This document shows, piece by piece, positions 35,907 to 45,098 of a stretch of 64,000 bases of DNA. This stretch comes from CAVWDU01 sp963840725. GTDB taxonomy: Bacteria; Pseudomonadota; Gammaproteobacteria; Pseudomonadales; Halieaceae. Location: assembly GCA_963840725.1 (NCBI GenBank), contig CAWIZY010000016.1:248001-312000 (forward strand), read 5' to 3'. Each line of letters starts with the position of its first letter. The stretch's first letter is position 1. The notes under the pieces are model-generated. The model was not told where the DNA came from. It saw only the letters and a list, made by a program, of their open reading frames with translations, and searched no databases. The translations under genes and the position numbers were made by a program.

Positions 35907-36578
35907 TTAATTAGTTGCTGTCTTCTTGGCGGCATCGGCAGACTCTTCTGCACCAATGACTTCGCCTTTGAAAATCCACACCTTCACACCCAAAATGCCG
36001 TAGGTGGTCGCGGCCTGGTAGGTCGCATAGTCGATATCCGCTCGCAGGGTATGCAAGGGCACTCGACCCTCCCGGTACCACTCGGTCCTGGCAATTTCGG
36101 CACCACCCAGACGACCCGAAACCTGCACTTTGATCCCTTCAGCGCCCTGACGCATGGCATTTTGCACCACACGCTTCATCGCCCGGCGGAACATGACCCG
36201 GCGCTCCAACTGCTGCGCAACGTTCTGCGCCACGAGCCGGGCATCGAGATCCGGCTTGCGGATCTCTTCAATGTTGATATGTACCGGCACACCCATCTTC
36301 TCCGTCAGAACCTTGCGGAGCTTGTCGACGTCCTCACCCTTCTTGCCGATCACAATTCCCGGCCTGGCGGTGTGAATGGTGATGCGTGCAGTCTGCGCCG
36401 GACGCTCGATCACAACCCGGCTCACCGAGGCGTGGTCCAGTGTTTTCTCCAGGTACTCGCGCACCGCCATATCGGTAATCAGCTGCTTGGAGTAGTTCTT
36501 GCTGTCCGCGTACCAGATAGAGGTATGCTCTTTGACAATACCTAACCGGATACCAATTGGATGTACTTTTTGACCCAT
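35907..36578 (-). CDS. rpsC: 30S ribosomal protein S3
   Basis: 223 residues. MGQKVHPIGIRLGIVKEHTS start; KH domain GxxG loop in IVIGKKGEDVDKLR; C-terminal domain with QVSGRLGGAEIARTEW. Lines the mRNA entry channel. Confidence 0.98.
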   Translation of the reverse strand: MGQKVHPIGIRLGIVKEHTSIWYADSKNYSKQLITDMAVREYLEKTLDHASVSRVVIERPAQTARITIHTARPGIVIGKKGEDVDKLRKVLTEKMGVPVHINIEEIRKPDLDARLVAQNVAQQLERRVMFRRAMKRVVQNAMRQGAEGIKVQVSGRLGGAEIARTEWYREGRVPLHTLRADIDYATYQAATTYGILGVKVWIFKGEVIGAEESADAAKKTATN

Positions 36579-36596
36579 GTGGTCTTCTCCTAAACC

Positions 36597-36935
36597 TTAG
36601 CCTTCGCCGTCGGCAACTTTCACAGTTATGTGACAGCTACGCTTCAAAATACGGTCCGCACGACCCTTTGCACGAGGGCGCAAGCGCTTCAGCGTCGTCC
36701 CCTCGTCCACAAATATAGTGGCCACCTTCAGTTCGTCGACATCGGCACCTTCGTTATTCTCCGCGTTAGCAATCGCAGAGTTGAGAACCTTCCGGACAAT
36801 GTGCGCAGCCTTCTTGGGGCTGAAGTCCAACAGGCTCAGTGCCTTTTCAACGGGCAGGCCGCGAACCTGGTCGGCGACCAGACGAACCTTTTGCGCAGAA
36901 ATCTGCGCGCCCTTCAGTCTTGCTGCAACTTCCAT
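36597..36935 (-). CDS. rplV: 50S ribosomal protein L22
   Basis: 112 residues. AQISAQKVRLVADQVRG and the tunnel-lining hairpin around LKRLRPRAKGRADRI are intact, without macrolide-resistance-type deletions. Confidence 0.98.
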   Translation of the reverse strand: MEVAARLKGAQISAQKVRLVADQVRGLPVEKALSLLDFSPKKAAHIVRKVLNSAIANAENNEGADVDELKVATIFVDEGTTLKRLRPRAKGRADRILKRSCHITVKVADGEG

Positions 36936-36963
36936 TTCCTAATCCTCGCTATAGCCAGGCGCC

Positions 36964-37239
36964 TTAGCGCTTGACCTTCTTGTCCACGATATGGCCGCGG
37001 AAAGTGCGGGTTGCCGCAAATTCACCCAGCTTGTGGCCCACCATGTCCTCATTGATCAGGACCGGCACATGCTGACGGCCGTTGTGCACGGCAATGGTCA
37101 GACCGACCATATCCGGCGCCACCATGGAACGGCGCGACCAGGTCTTGATCGGGCGACGATCATTACTCTCAATCGCGGCTTCGACTTTCTTCATCAGGTG
37201 AAGGTCTATGAAAGGACCCTTCTTCAGTGAACGCGGCAC
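36964..37239 (-). CDS. rpsS: 30S ribosomal protein S19
   Basis: 91 residues. MPRSLKKGPFIDLHLMKK start and the C-terminal KLGEFAATRTFRGH. Head protein that pairs with S13. Confidence 0.98.
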   Translation of the reverse strand: MPRSLKKGPFIDLHLMKKVEAAIESNDRRPIKTWSRRSMVAPDMVGLTIAVHNGRQHVPVLINEDMVGHKLGEFAATRTFRGHIVDKKVKR

Positions 37240-37272
37240 AATGTCTTCCTCAATTTCCTGGTAGTTAAACCG

Positions 37273-38100
37273 TTACTTCTTACCACGGCGACGCACAATC
37301 AAATTATCTGTGCGCTTGTTCTTGCGGGTCTTGTAACCCTTGGTCGGTGTGCCCCATGGACTAACAGGGTGGCGACCACCTGAGGTACGCCCTTCACCAC
37401 CACCATGCGGGTGATCAACCGGGTTCATTGCAACGCCACGAACCGTCGGGCGCACACCGCGCCAGCGTGCGGCACCAGCTTTCCCGAGTTTGCGGAGGCT
37501 GTGCTCGGAGTTGGAAACCTCACCAAGCGTCGCGCGGCACTCAGACAAAACCTTGCGCATTTCGCCCGAGCGCAGACGCAGCGTGGCGTACTGCCCTTCG
37601 CGGGCCACCAGTTGCACGGCGGCACCAGCGGAGCGGGCCATCTGCGCACCCTTACCCGGCTTGAGCTCAATACCATGAACCACACTACCGACCGGAATGT
37701 TACGCAGCGGCAGGCAGTTGCCCAACTTGATCGGCGCTCCAGCTCCACTGTGCAGAACGTCGCCGGCCTGTACACCCTTGGGCGCTATGATGTAGCGGCG
37801 CTCGCCGTCTGCATAAAGCAAGAGGGCGATGTGAGCGGTCCTGTTCGGATCGTATTCCAGACGCTCCACTTTGGCGGCAATGCCGTCTTTGGTGCGCTTG
37901 AAATCGATAATTCGGTAGTGCTGTTTGTGCCCACCGCCAACGTGGCGAGTGGTAATACGACCGTTATTGTTACGCCCGCCATTGCGAGTCTGATTCTCCA
38001 ACAAAGGCTTATGGGGCGCCCCTTTGTGCAGGTCGGCACCAACCACACGGACGACGTGTCTGCGTCCGGGTGAAGTGGGCTTGCTCTTCAAAACTGCCAT
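37273..38100 (-). CDS. rplB: 50S ribosomal protein L2
   Basis: 275 residues. The peptidyl-transferase-proximal C-terminal region is conserved, including GVAMNPVDHPHGGGEGR with the functional His. Between rplW and rpsS. Confidence 0.98.
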   Translation of the reverse strand: MAVLKSKPTSPGRRHVVRVVGADLHKGAPHKPLLENQTRNGGRNNNGRITTRHVGGGHKQHYRIIDFKRTKDGIAAKVERLEYDPNRTAHIALLLYADGERRYIIAPKGVQAGDVLHSGAGAPIKLGNCLPLRNIPVGSVVHGIELKPGKGAQMARSAGAAVQLVAREGQYATLRLRSGEMRKVLSECRATLGEVSNSEHSLRKLGKAGAARWRGVRPTVRGVAMNPVDHPHGGGEGRTSGGRHPVSPWGTPTKGYKTRKNKRTDNLIVRRRGKK

Positions 38101-38114
38101 TTCGGACCTACTCC

Positions 38115-38411
38115 TTACTCAGCCGATGCAAAGTCGATTTCCTGACCCTGCGCCAGTCGCACATATGCTTTCTTCCAGGTCGGCTTGGCACTGAAACCAA
38201 ACCGGTTCCGCTTGACCTTGCCCTTCACTTTCAATGTGGAGACCTTTTCAACCTTCACCTTGAACAGTTGCTCGACCGACTTTTTGATTTCCGCCTTATT
38301 GGCATCAACCGCTACCTTGAACACGTACTGGTTGCTGGTATCCGCGGCTATAGCAGCCTTCTCGGACACATGCGGACCGACCAGTACCTGAAATACACGC
38401 TCCTGGTTCAT
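38115..38411 (-). CDS. rplW: 50S ribosomal protein L23
   Basis: 98 residues. Tunnel-exit protein that docks trigger factor and SRP; VGPHVSEKA and the C-terminal GQEIDFASAE are typical. Its start overlaps the end of rplD by four bases. Confidence 0.98.
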   Translation of the reverse strand: MNQERVFQVLVGPHVSEKAAIAADTSNQYVFKVAVDANKAEIKKSVEQLFKVKVEKVSTLKVKGKVKRNRFGFSAKPTWKKAYVRLAQGQEIDFASAE

Positions 38412-39025
38412 CCCAACATCTCCTCGAACTTCTTCACTGCATCAACGGTCACCAGCACTTTCTCGTAGGCAATCAGGCTGACCGGGTCAACAGCATCGAC
38501 ATCCCGAACGTCGACCTTGTGCAGATTGCGGGCTGCCAGATACAGGTTCTCATCGACTTCGGTAGCCACTATCAGGGCATTATCGACTCCGTACTCACCC
38601 AGCTGCTTTACCAGCAGCTTGGTCTTGGGCTGCTCGAGGTCCAGGCTGTCCACAACAACCAGCCGCTCCTGCCTGGCCAACTCGGACATGATCGAACGCA
38701 GAGCCGCGCGGTACATCTTGCGGTTAACCTTCTGCGAGTGATCCTGCGGCTGGGCCGCAAATGTGACGCCGCCCGCACGCCAGATCGGCGACCGTATGGT
38801 CCCGGCCCGCGCCCGCCCTGTGCCTTTCTGGCGCCAGGGCTTCTTACCACCACCGGCAACTGCCGCGCGATTTTTCTGCGCCCGGGTCCCCTGACGGGCC
38901 CCCGCCATGTAAGCAGTCACCACCTGGTGAACCAGGTCCTCGTTGTACTCCTTCCCAAAGGCTACGTCGGAGACCGAAACTGTTTCCGCCGATTCATTAC
39001 CCGGCTTTACAACACTTAATTCCAC
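38408..39025 (-). CDS. rplD: 50S ribosomal protein L4
   Basis: 205 residues. Long loop KPWRQKGTGRARAGTIRSP lines the exit tunnel. In enterics L4 represses its own S10 operon by attenuation at the leader and by blocking translation; a candidate leader hairpin is annotated before rpsJ. Confidence 0.98.
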   Translation of the reverse strand: MELSVVKPGNESAETVSVSDVAFGKEYNEDLVHQVVTAYMAGARQGTRAQKNRAAVAGGGKKPWRQKGTGRARAGTIRSPIWRAGGVTFAAQPQDHSQKVNRKMYRAALRSIMSELARQERLVVVDSLDLEQPKTKLLVKQLGEYGVDNALIVATEVDENLYLAARNLHKVDVRDVDAVDPVSLIAYEKVLVTVDAVKKFEEMLG

Positions 39026-39043
39026 GCTAGCGACCCCCTGCCC

Positions 39044-39679
39044 TTATGCCTTGATAGTGGGACGCACAACAACGTCTCCACCCGGTGCACCAGGGACTGC
39101 GCCCTTGATCAGCAACAGGTTGCGCTCAACATCAACCCGCACCACTTCCAGCCCCTGGGTGGTTACGTTCGCAGCCCCCATGTGACCGGCCATCTTTTTG
39201 CCCTTGAACACACGTCCCGGTGTCTGGCACTGCCCGATGGAACCGGGGGCGCGGTGCGACAGCGAGTTACCGTGGGTGGCATCCTGCATGGTGAAATTCC
39301 AGCGCTTGACACCGCCCTGAAATCCCTTTCCCTTGGATTTTCCAGCGACATCGACCTTTTGCCCGACCTCAAAGCGCTCGACCGTCAGCTCAGCGCCCAC
39401 CTCAGGAGCTTCGTCAGCCTCCTCGAGACGGAATTCCCACAAGCCACTACCGGCTTCGACACCCGCCTTGGCGAAGTGTCCCGCTGCTGATTTACTCACT
39501 CTCGAGGCCTTGCGGCTGCCCGCGGTGACCTGAATAGCCCGATAACCATCGGAATCGAGCTCTTTGATTTGAGTAACGCGGTTTGGAGCTACCTCCACTA
39601 CGGTTACTGGAATTGAGTTGCCGTCCTCGGTAAAGACACGCGTCATACCGGACTTACGGCCGACTAAGCCAATAGTCAT
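39044..39679 (-). CDS. rplC: 50S ribosomal protein L3
   Basis: 211 residues. MTIGLVGRKSGMTRVFTEDG start, and the central loop with HRAPGSIGQCQTPGRVFKGK reaching the peptidyl-transferase centre. Gap of 117 bp to rpsJ holds no gene. Confidence 0.98.
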   Translation of the reverse strand: MTIGLVGRKSGMTRVFTEDGNSIPVTVVEVAPNRVTQIKELDSDGYRAIQVTAGSRKASRVSKSAAGHFAKAGVEAGSGLWEFRLEEADEAPEVGAELTVERFEVGQKVDVAGKSKGKGFQGGVKRWNFTMQDATHGNSLSHRAPGSIGQCQTPGRVFKGKKMAGHMGAANVTTQGLEVVRVDVERNLLLIKGAVPGAPGGDVVVRPTIKA

Positions 39680-39796
39680 TTTACTAACCTCTCAGTGTAC
39701 GGGGCTGAACCCTCTATGGCCGCCCCCTGTGATAGATAATGAGGCGTTACACACCCACGACTCCTGCCGTGAGCAGGTCTTGCTATAATGTTGTAG

Positions 39797-40108
39797 TTAA
39801 CCAAGACTGATCTGAACTTCGACTCCCGCCGCCAGATCGAGCTTCATCAACGCGTCAACGGTTTTCTCCGTAGGCTCTACGATATCCAACAACCGCTTGT
39901 GCGTGCGGATCTCGTACTGGTCACGGGCATCCTTGTTTACGTGTGGCGAAACCAGCACCGTAAACTTTTCCTTCCTGGTGGGAAGCGGGATGGGGCCCTT
40001 GACCTGAGCGCCGGTGCGACGTGCAGTCTCGACGATCTCCTGGGTAGACGTATCTATCAGGCGGTGGTCAAAAGCTTTAAGACGTATTCGAATGCGCTGA
40101 TTCTGCAC
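39797..40108 (-). CDS. rpsJ: 30S ribosomal protein S10
   Basis: 103 residues from GTG 40108 (MQNQRIRIRLKAFDHRL), chosen because it gives the family start and has GGAG nine bases upstream; an in-frame TTG at 40123 would lie over that site. Also the transcription-antitermination factor NusE. First gene of the S10 operon. Confidence 0.97.
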   Translation of the reverse strand: MQNQRIRIRLKAFDHRLIDTSTQEIVETARRTGAQVKGPIPLPTRKEKFTVLVSPHVNKDARDQYEIRTHKRLLDIVEPTEKTVDALMKLDLAAGVEVQISLG

Positions 40109-40127
40109 CTGGTTGAACTCCAATCAA

Positions 40128-40156
40128 TAAAAAACCAGGAACCCGCTCTGGGGTCC
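40128..40156 (-). promoter_or_regulatory. Terminator-like hairpin in the S10 leader (candidate attenuator)
   Basis: Minus strand: stem GGACCCC / GGGTTCC (one mismatch) with a 5-base loop, then TGG and a run of six T. It lies between the S10 promoter and the rpsJ ribosome-binding site, some 20 bases before the GTG. In E. coli the L4-controlled attenuator also sits just upstream of rpsJ, so the same role is inferred. It may instead stop readthrough from the DksA-like gene. Confidence 0.6.
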
Positions 40157-40175
40157 CCCGAAAAAAGGAACGCGA

Positions 40176-40204
40176 ATTCTAGTGCCGAGCCTATCGGGTG
40201 TCAA
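40176..40204 (-). promoter_or_regulatory. Sigma-70 promoter of the S10 operon
   Basis: Minus strand: consensus TTGACA (40204-40199), 17-bp spacer, TAGAAT (40181-40176). Transcript start near 40169 gives a leader of about 60 bases before rpsJ. Confidence 0.85.
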
Positions 40205-40311
40205 CCCGGATCAGAAAATAAATCAGAGGGCGGAGATTGTTCATATCGGGTGACCGGGACACTGGCAAGGCCGGAAAGCCCGGAGCCTGCCGGTGCCGGG
40301 TCGACCAGACC

Positions 40312-40626
40312 TCAGTCAGCGCATTTAACGCACAGGGTGGCCTCGGGTATGGCCTCCAGCCGGCCCTCACTGATGGGCTCGTCACAGGCAGCACAGACGC
40401 CATAGCTGCCGTCGTCAATTCGGGCCAGTGCCGCTTGCAGGTCCGAGATTGACTGTGCGGTCTCATTGCCTATGGCATCGACCACCTCGTCGTTCTCTCG
40501 CTCCTGCGCCTGCTCTGCGGAGTCACCGGAGTGGCTCTGGGTCACATCACGCTTGATGGAGGCCAGTCGCTTCTGCAGCGCAGCGAGCCGCTGCTCCAGC
40601 TGCACCTTCAATTCATTGCTTGTCAT
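40312..40626 (-). CDS. Small TraR/DksA-family C4 zinc-finger protein
   Basis: 104 residues. N-terminal coiled coil (LKVQLEQRLAALQKRL) with an acidic tip region (RENDEVVDAIGNE), then a C-terminal zinc finger CAAC ... CVKC. Shorter than DksA (~150), like TraR and other short relatives that enter the RNA polymerase secondary channel. Its position just upstream of the S10 promoter, between two ribosomal operons, is suggestive of a role in rRNA/r-protein control but that is only inference. Confidence 0.88.
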   Translation of the reverse strand: MTSNELKVQLEQRLAALQKRLASIKRDVTQSHSGDSAEQAQERENDEVVDAIGNETAQSISDLQAALARIDDGSYGVCAACDEPISEGRLEAIPEATLCVKCAD

Positions 40627-40642
40627 GGCAGCACCTGTCCGC

Positions 40643-40885
40643 TCACGCAGCCTGCATCAGCATGCGATAGAGCTCGTCCTTGAGGTGCACGCGGCGCACT
40701 TTCGCCTCTTCCTCGGTGTGAGTAGAAACCGGGGTCACCTCATTTTCCATTTTTTCGATCTCGCTGGTCAGCTCGTGGTAAGCATCGAACAAACGGCGAA
40801 AGTGATGATCACTGACTTTAAGCTCGTGAATACGATCCTTGAGCTCGGGGAATTCGTGAATCAGGTCATGGTGCTCGACAGACAT
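40643..40885 (-). CDS. YdcH/DUF465-family small protein
   Basis: 80 residues, predicted almost wholly alpha-helical/coiled coil. The sequence HDLIHEFPELKDRIHELK and the central HHFRRLFDAYHEL fit the DUF465/YdcH family. Function unknown. Sixteen bases upstream of the DksA-like gene and probably co-transcribed with it. Confidence 0.85.
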   Translation of the reverse strand: MSVEHHDLIHEFPELKDRIHELKVSDHHFRRLFDAYHELTSEIEKMENEVTPVSTHTEEEAKVRRVHLKDELYRMLMQAA

Positions 40886-41169
40886 AATATCTCCTGCTGG
40901 TTATTTCGAATCATACTGAAAAGGTGGTAGCGAAAGCATGTCATTGGCCAAATGCCACCGCCAAGAATAACTGGCTGGAAATCCTACACCATGATCTGGG
41001 TCAGTTATAGCGTCGCCCGCAAAAAACTCGCCCCCCAGCGCCGGCACACTGCACCCTGAATCAGGCACAAGAATGGGTTTGCGCAGCTTGACGGCGGACC
41101 CGGCTGTGTTGATGATGCGAACAATCACCCTTTGATTATTGCACCACTGCAACAGGGATTGAACTGGCA

Positions 41170-41565
41170 ATGCTGGAATCTGATAAAACACACTCCGTCC
41201 TGATGGGTTACCTGCTCTGGATATTCGGCTTTATCGGCGCACACCGATTTTACTATGGCAAGCAAACCACCGGGGTAATCTGGTTTTTCACACTCGGACT
41301 ACTGCTGGTGGGCTGGATCATCGATTTGCTATTGATTCCGGCCATGTCCCGGGAGGCGGACGAACGCTTTGCTTTCGGCGAGACAGATTACAACCTGACC
41401 TGGATTCTTCTCACCTTTCTCGGCGTGTTCGGGGTACACCGGTTTTACATGGGCAAACTGTTCAGCGGTCTCCTGTACCTCTGTACGCTCGGGCTTTTTG
41501 GCATCGGCATTCTCTACGATTTCCTCACTCTGAACGAACAGATCTCACGCGATAATCGACGATAA
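41170..41565 (+). CDS. Membrane protein with two TM2 domains
   Basis: 131 residues. Two copies of the TM2 helix pair: GFIGAHRFYYGK at residues ~20-31 and GVFGVHRFYMGK at ~90-101, each with the G-x-H-R-F-Y-x-G-K turn between two hydrophobic helices. Function of the family is unknown. It is the only plus-strand gene between uvrA and the right-hand kinase, sitting between the S10 and str operons. The 284 bp upstream (40886-41169) shows no gene I can support. Confidence 0.85.
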   Translation: MLESDKTHSVLMGYLLWIFGFIGAHRFYYGKQTTGVIWFFTLGLLLVGWIIDLLLIPAMSREADERFAFGETDYNLTWILLTFLGVFGVHRFYMGKLFSGLLYLCTLGLFGIGILYDFLTLNEQISRDNRR

Positions 41566-41602
41566 TACCGACAAGACTTCAAATTCACCTGGAAAATCGG
41601 GC

Positions 41603-41632
41603 AAAAAAAAGGGCAGATTCATCATCTGCCCT
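41603..41632 (-). terminator. Intrinsic terminator after tufA
   Basis: Minus strand: stem GGGCAGAT / ATCTGCCC, loop of five bases, then a run of eight T. About 42 bp after the tufA stop, it ends the str operon. Confidence 0.95.
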
Positions 41633-41673
41633 CCTTGGTGTGCACCACTCGTCGACGAGCGGCTACGACATAC

Positions 41674-42900
41674 TTACTCGATAATCTTGGCTACCACGCC
41701 CGCACCCACTGTGCGGCCACCCTCGCGAATCGCAAAACGCAGACCGTCTTCCATCGCAATCGGTGCTATCAAAGTCGCAACCATCTGGATATTGTCACCC
41801 GGCATCACCATCTCGACACCTTCCGGCAACTCAACCGCACCCGTTACGTCCGTGGTCCGGAAGTAAAACTGCGGCCGATAACCCTTAAAGAACGGCGTGT
41901 GACGCCCGCCCTCTTCCTTCGACAGAATGTACACCTCTGCCTCAAACTTGGTGTGCGGGTTAACTGAACCCGGCTTGGCCAGTACCTGGCCACGCTCAAC
42001 GTCCTCACGCTTGGTGCCACGCAACAGAACGCCGACGTTCTCACCCGCCCGACCTTCGTCCAGCAGCTTGCGGAACATCTCAACACCCGTACACGTGGTC
42101 TTCTGAGTATCGCGAATACCGATAATCTCGATTTCCTCGCCCACCTTCACAATGCCACGCTCAACCCGGCCCGTGACAACCGTGCCACGACCAGAGATAG
42201 AGAAAACGTCCTCAACCGGCATCAGGAACGGCTGGTCAATCGCTCGCTCAGGCAGCGGAATGTAGGAGTCCAGGGTCTCAACCAGGGTTTTCACCGCGGT
42301 GGTGCCCAGCCCGTTCTCATCTTCGCCATTGAGCGCCATCAGCGCAGAACCACAAATGATCGGTGTGTCGTCACCCGGAAACTCGTACTGGTCCAGCAGC
42401 TCACGCAGCTCCATCTCAACCAGTTCCTTCATCTCCTCGTATTCCTCAGAGTCCGCACCGCCACAGTCTTCTGCCAGCAGGTCCGCCTTGTTCAGGAAGA
42501 CAACAATGTAGGGCACGCCCACCTGACGAGACAGCAGAATGTGCTCGCGGGTCTGCGGCATCGGGCCGTCAGTTGCGCCACACACCAAAATAGCGCCGTC
42601 CATCTGCGCAGCACCGGTGATCATGTTCTTCACATAGTCCGCGTGGCCCGGGCAGTCAACGTGGGCGTAGTGACGCTCCGGCGAATCGTACTCAACGTGA
42701 GAGGTCGCAATCGTAATACCACGCTCCTTCTCTTCCGGCGCATTGTCGATGCCGTCAAAGGCTACCGCTGAACCGCTGCCCCAGGTCTCCGCACAGACTC
42801 GCGTCAGCGCCGCCGTCAGCGTCGTCTTACCGTGGTCAACGTGTCCGATAGTGCCCACATTCACATGGGGCTTGTTACGTTCAAATGTTTCCTTTGCCAC
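41674..42900 (-). CDS. tufA: Elongation factor Tu (copy A)
   Basis: 408 residues. GTPase motifs GHVDHGKT, DCPGHADY and NKAD; kirromycin-site and domain 2/3 regions are complete. Longer than E. coli EF-Tu by insertions such as CGGADSEEYEEMKE in the G domain. Nearly identical to tufB at 59.8-61.0 kb from start to stop, indicating recent gene conversion. Last gene of the str operon, 50 bp after fusA. Confidence 0.98.
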   Translation of the reverse strand: MAKETFERNKPHVNVGTIGHVDHGKTTLTAALTRVCAETWGSGSAVAFDGIDNAPEEKERGITIATSHVEYDSPERHYAHVDCPGHADYVKNMITGAAQMDGAILVCGATDGPMPQTREHILLSRQVGVPYIVVFLNKADLLAEDCGGADSEEYEEMKELVEMELRELLDQYEFPGDDTPIICGSALMALNGEDENGLGTTAVKTLVETLDSYIPLPERAIDQPFLMPVEDVFSISGRGTVVTGRVERGIVKVGEEIEIIGIRDTQKTTCTGVEMFRKLLDEGRAGENVGVLLRGTKREDVERGQVLAKPGSVNPHTKFEAEVYILSKEEGGRHTPFFKGYRPQFYFRTTDVTGAVELPEGVEMVMPGDNIQMVATLIAPIAMEDGLRFAIREGGRTVGAGVVAKIIE

Positions 42901-42950
42901 TTTACTTCACCTCTGCTCAATAGGTCCCCGGGCCACGGCCCGGCAAACGG

Positions 42951-45062
42951 TTACTTGGTCTGGTTCTTGGCGATGATCTCTTCGGCCACGTTTTTCGGCG
43001 CTTCCATATACTTGGCAAACTCCATCGTGTAGGTCGCGCGACCCTGGGTAGCGGACCGCAGGTCTGTCGCATAGCCGAACATTTCAGCCAGCGGCACCTC
43101 TGCATCAATGACCTTGCCGCTGGCGTTTTCACTCATGCCACCGATCAAGCCACGACGACGATTAAGGTCACCGACCACATCGCCCATGTTCTCCTCTGGC
43201 GTTACCACTTCGACCTTCATGATCGGCTCCAGCAGCACGGCACCGCCCTCCTGGGAGAGCTTCTTGGTGGCCATAGACGCCGCCACCTTGAACGCCATCT
43301 CGTTGGAGTCCACGTCGTGGAAAGAACCGTCATATAACGATGCCTTCAAGCCCAGCAGCGGGTAACCGGCGAGCACGCCATTTTTCATCTGCTCTTCGAT
43401 GCCTTTTTGCACAGCGGGGATGTATTCCTTGGGCACAGTACCGCCGACGATTTCGTTGACGAACTCCAGACCCTCTGCGTTGGCATCTTCGGCGGGCTCA
43501 AACCGGACCCAAACGTGGCCATACTGGCCGCGACCACCGGACTGACGCACGAACTTGCCTTCGATCTCGGACTTGTTACGAATCGCTTCACGGTAGGCGA
43601 CCTGCGGCTTACCGATATTGGCTTCCACGCTAAACTCACGGCGCATGCGATCAACCAGGATATCGAGGTGCAGTTCGCCCATACCCGAAATAATGGTCTG
43701 CCCCGTCTCCTCATCGGTCTTGACTCTGAATGAAGGGTCTTCCTGGGCCAGTTTGCCCAATGCAATACCCATTTTTTCCTGGTCCGGCTTGGACTTGGGC
43801 TCAACCGCGACGGAAATAACCGGTTCCGGGAACTCCATGCGCTCCAGCACAATCGGCTTATCGATGTCGCACAGGGTATCTCCTGTGGTGACGTCCTTAA
43901 GTCCGACTGCCGCGGCGATATCACCTGCCAGCACTTCTTTTATCTCTTCCCGGCTGTTGGCGTGCATTTGCACCATTCGGCCAACCCGCTCCTTTTTTTC
44001 CTTTACGGAATTGTAGATACCGGTACCGCTCTCCAACTTGCCGGAGTAGACCCGGAAAAACGTCAGTGTTCCCACAAACGGGTCGGTAGCGATCTTGAAT
44101 GCCAACGCGGCGAACGGTGCGGTATCGTCCGCTTCCCGTGTGTCGGGTGTATTGTCAGCGTCCAGCAAGGTGCCTTCTATCGCCTTCACTTCAGTCGGCG
44201 ACGGCATGTACTCAATGACCGCGTCCAACATGGCCTGAACACCCTTGTTCTTGAAGGCAGATCCGCCCAGAACCGGAATGATCTCATTGGCCAGCGTGCG
44301 CGCACGAATACCCGCCTTGATCTCCTCTTCAGTGAGCTCAACACCCTCGAGATACTTGTCCATGTACTCTTCGTTGGCCTCGGCCGCCGACTCGATAAGG
44401 AATTCGCGCATTTCGGCCACTTCATCGACCATATCCGCTGGCACATCCGCGTACTCAAAGGTCATACCCTGGTCGGCTTCACTCCAGAGGATGGCTTTGT
44501 TTTTCACCAGGTCAACCACGCCCTTGAAGTCCTCTTCAGCACCGATGGTCATCTGCAGCGGCACCGCGTTGGCCCCCAGGCGATCTTTAAGCTGGGCAAT
44601 AACGTTCCGGAAATTCGCGCCGGCACGGTCCATCTTGTTGACGAAAACCATGCGTGGTACTTCGTACTTGTTGGCCTGACGCCAGACAGTCTCTGTTTGC
44701 GGCTGCACGCCGGAAGACCCGCACAGGACTACAATAGCGCCATCGAGCACACGCAAAGAACGCTCCACCTCAATCGTAAAATCGACGTGTCCCGGGGTGT
44801 CGATAATGTTGATTCGATGGTCATCGAACTGCGCATCCATGCCCTTCCAGAAGCAGGTGGTCGCGGCCGAGGTGATCGTAATGCCTCGCTCCTGCTCCTG
44901 TTCCATCCAGTCCATGGTGGCGGCGCCGTCATGAACCTCGCCGATCTTGTGCGACAGGCCGGTGTAGAAAAGCACACGTTCCGTGGTCGTGGTTTTACCC
45001 GCGTCCACGTGTGCGCAAATGCCGATGTTTCGATAACGACTGATAGGAGTCTTACGTGCCAC
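42951..45062 (-). CDS. fusA: Elongation factor G
   Basis: 703 residues. GTPase motifs AHVDAGKTTTTERV, DTPGHVD and NKMDRAGA; domain IV has the GGRGQYGHVW loop. Drives ribosomal translocation and, with RRF, recycling. Between rpsG and tufA. Confidence 0.98.
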   Translation of the reverse strand: MARKTPISRYRNIGICAHVDAGKTTTTERVLFYTGLSHKIGEVHDGAATMDWMEQEQERGITITSAATTCFWKGMDAQFDDHRINIIDTPGHVDFTIEVERSLRVLDGAIVVLCGSSGVQPQTETVWRQANKYEVPRMVFVNKMDRAGANFRNVIAQLKDRLGANAVPLQMTIGAEEDFKGVVDLVKNKAILWSEADQGMTFEYADVPADMVDEVAEMREFLIESAAEANEEYMDKYLEGVELTEEEIKAGIRARTLANEIIPVLGGSAFKNKGVQAMLDAVIEYMPSPTEVKAIEGTLLDADNTPDTREADDTAPFAALAFKIATDPFVGTLTFFRVYSGKLESGTGIYNSVKEKKERVGRMVQMHANSREEIKEVLAGDIAAAVGLKDVTTGDTLCDIDKPIVLERMEFPEPVISVAVEPKSKPDQEKMGIALGKLAQEDPSFRVKTDEETGQTIISGMGELHLDILVDRMRREFSVEANIGKPQVAYREAIRNKSEIEGKFVRQSGGRGQYGHVWVRFEPAEDANAEGLEFVNEIVGGTVPKEYIPAVQKGIEEQMKNGVLAGYPLLGLKASLYDGSFHDVDSNEMAFKVAASMATKKLSQEGGAVLLEPIMKVEVVTPEENMGDVVGDLNRRRGLIGGMSENASGKVIDAEVPLAEMFGYATDLRSATQGRATYTMEFAKYMEAPKNVAEEIIAKNQTK

Positions 45063-45098
45063 GATTAAATCCCCAATAGCAGGTTGCTGGGCAACAGA

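Noticed and set aside
40901..41191. 96-codon minus-strand frame upstream of the YdcH-like gene
   Set aside because: No recognised motif, no clear ribosome-binding site, and it overlaps the TM2 start on the other strand. It cannot be excluded, but support is too weak to list.
43962..45068. 368-codon open frame on the plus strand
   Set aside because: It is exactly antisense to fusA, has no family features, and arises from the codon bias of the real gene.
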